From contig OZ253953.1 in NCBI GenBank assembly GCA_965267335.1, positions 4,340,001 to 4,404,000 on the forward strand: a stretch of DNA of 64,000 bases, given 5' to 3'. The position numbers and the translations under genes were made by a program. This DNA is from G965267335 sp965267335 (GTDB lineage: Bacteria > Bacteroidota > Bacteroidia > Cytophagales > JAAEPT01). The notes beneath the pieces were generated by a model. That model searched no databases. It saw nothing but the letters and a program-made list of their open reading frames with translations, and was not told the origin of the DNA. Below, piece after piece: positions 62,633 through 64,000 of the stretch (positions within the stretch are counted from its first letter, which is position 1; every line of letters begins with the position of its first letter).

Positions 62633-63850
62633 TGTCATTCCGAATCTTTACGGTAGTTGCGAATAGCAACAACAGAAAGATGAAGGAATCTGCCAAAACT
62701 GAAAGACTAAAACCATTCTCCTTTCTTGTCATATTGACCGACCAATAACTAAATCAACATACAGCCATTCCATAATTCGAAATCACTTCTCGTATGCGGC
62801 AGAAGGAGGGAAATATCCATTCGACTATTCTTTACCGCAAAGACCAGCCTTCAGCTGGTATCCTAAGATTCGCAAAGCACACAAAGAAACTACGTTCAAC
62901 CTAAAGCAATCACCGCCCTTCCTTGGCATTTCGACCGACCAATAAATAAATCGATTTTCAGATATTCAATAACAAGGCATCGCTTCTCGTATGCGACCGA
63001 AGAAGCGAGAAATCTATTCAAACTTTTTTTTACCGCAAAGGCCAACATACTGTTGGCACACTAAGGACCCCAAAGCAGAGAAATACGCGAACCCTAAAGC
63101 AATCACCACCCTTCCTTGGCATTTCGACCGACCCAAAAACGTCATTTGTGCAATTGGTTAATGCTTTGTATTTCATTGATTTTATCAAGAAGGAGGGAGA
63201 AATATATTACTAGTGATGTTGACCAGCTTTTTCACCCCAAAGGCCAGCCTTCAGCTGGTACGCTAAGAACCCAGAGGACGCAAAGAACTTCGCTAAAACC
63301 CAGACCCTTCAAAGTCCAAAATACTTTTGGCAACCCCACAAACACCCCTTTGCCGTCATCCCGAATCTTTACTGTGATTGCGGATAGCAAGAACAAAAAG
63401 ATGAAGGAATCTGCCAAAGCTGAAAGCCATAAACCACCACCCCCTTGCCATATTGACCGACCGACAAATAAATCAATATTCAGAAACTTAACCATTCGAC
63501 CTTACTTTCAATGTGCGACAGAAGGAGGGAAATATCTATTCGACTATCCTTTACCGCAAAGACCAGCCTCAGCTGGTACGCTAAGGTCCGCAAAGCACAC
63601 AGAGAAACTACGTTCACCCTAAAGCAATCATCGCCCTTTCTTGGCATTTCGACCGACCAATAACTAAATCAACATTCAGCCATTCTATAATTCGAAATCA
63701 CTCGTTGTGTAAGACAAAAGGAGGGAGAAATCTATTGTTAATTATGTTCACCTCTTTTTTTACCACACAAACCAGCCTTCAGCTGGCACCCCAAGACCCG
63801 CCAAGTGCGTGAAGGCCCCGCAATCACCCCCTTGCCGTCCATTAATAATG
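62633..63850. repeat. Array of five extragenic hairpin repeats
   Basis: About 1.2 kb without genes. Hairpin units lie near 62842, 63041, 63245, 63563 and 63772, plus two copies of the IS110 target hairpin (CATTCCGAATC at 62636-62646 and CATCCCGAATC at 63357-63367), both unoccupied. The copy at 63041-63057 has GCCAAC/GTTGGC in place of ACCAGC/GCTGGT, with two compensated base pairs. Open frames of 87-168 codons here are repeat shadows. Confidence 0.85.
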
Positions 63851-63866
63851 TGCCAAGAAAAGAGAA

Positions 63867-63893
63867 TAAAAAAAAGCGACTCAAAGGTCGCTC
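63867..63893 (-). terminator. Rho-independent terminator of the RRM gene
   Basis: On the minus strand AGCGAC and GTCGCT form a 6-bp stem (63875-63880 / 63887-63892) with a 6-base loop, followed by eight T (63868-63875). It lies 13 bp after the stop of the partial RRM gene. Confidence 0.85.
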
Positions 63894-63905
63894 TCCGTTC
63901 TTAAA

Positions 63906-64000
63906 TTAGTTTCCTGTAACTCTTAGGGTCTTACCCATAAACTGAGTGCCATTCAACTCCTCGATGGCTCGACCACCATCTAGTTGATCTCTCATGTTTA
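63906..64000 (-). CDS. RRM-type RNA-binding protein, partial (C-terminal end)
   Basis: The last 31 codons read ...NMRDQLDGGRAIEELNGTQF then MGKTLRVTGN and stop. The A-IEELNG-F-G-LRV pattern is the closing helix and strand of an RNA recognition motif. The protein is probably a short single-RRM protein of the kind common in Bacteroidota and Cyanobacteria. The N-terminus, with the RNP motifs, is beyond the right edge. Confidence 0.75.
   Translation of the reverse strand, partial: NMRDQLDGGRAIEELNGTQFMGKTLRVTGN

Noticed and set aside
63116..63622. Open frames of 168 and 87 codons in the right repeat array
   Set aside because: They lie wholly inside the extragenic hairpin repeats, have no homologous protein pattern, and change frame relation between repeat units.

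Overview
The window looks like chromosome of a Bacteroidota bacterium, most likely a marine or soil Cytophagia. This is inferred from Bacteroidota-type promoter boxes (TAnnTTTG), a DUF2851 protein, a PorE-like TPR/PD40/OmpA protein, Bacteroidota-type giant Rhs/SpvB proteins and a Bacteroidota-type tyrosine recombinase. No rRNA, tRNA or CRISPR array was seen. Many genes start with TTG or GTG.

Layout. (1) 0-18 kb is ordinary chromosome. A minus-strand envelope cluster holds an M23-like protein, a lipoprotein, an RDD protein and a partial secreted protein. A plus-strand run follows: pyrD, ftsK, lolA, pyrF, DUF2851. Then come membrane proteins of glycan/glycosyltransferase type, a NeuD-like acyltransferase and a PorE-like OmpA protein. 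(2) 18.2-20.0 kb is a block of extragenic hairpin repeats interrupted by a complete IS110 element. Its left end encodes a readable bridge RNA: all four predicted guide segments match the target and the element's own ends. (3) 20.0-33.1 kb is a minus-strand cluster with a cellulose-synthase-like GT2 and a full type II secretion/type IV pilus-like system (C-, M- and L-like proteins, secretin, ATPase, prepilin peptidase, F, pseudopilins G/J/I/K). (4) 33.2-34.4 kb is a six-copy array of the same hairpin repeat. (5) 34.5-62.6 kb is an Rhs island. It holds a tyrosine recombinase, a silent Rhs C-terminal tip with its own small membrane-protein gene, a REP-associated transposase (RAYT) with its hairpins, and a minus-strand operon. 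That operon encodes an OmpH/Skp-like chaperone, two lipoprotein/LolA-like proteins, a 2102-residue SpvB/TcB-like protein, a 4653-residue Rhs protein and a small membrane protein. An ECF sigma factor lies divergently at its head. (6) 62.6-63.9 kb is a third repeat array, followed by the end of an RRM protein.

Three connected observations stand out. First, a two-part motif (TACTAG, exactly 13 bp, AAAACGCTGCAT; reversed with respect to transcription) precedes the T2SS operon head, the gspG gene and the Rhs operon head. A weaker copy with the same spacing precedes the GT2 gene. This suggests one alternative-sigma regulon, perhaps served by the ECF sigma encoded here, joining the secretion system to the giant Rhs proteins. 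Second, the 3' part of the giant Rhs gene and the silent tip share a 114-bp inverted repeat (4 mismatches, same reading frame). Inversion of about 3.8 kb would swap the tip and its linked small membrane protein, and a tyrosine recombinase sits beside it. Third, the IS110 bridge RNA is programmed for the local REP-like hairpin. These are sequence readings; regulation, inversion and secretion are inferences.
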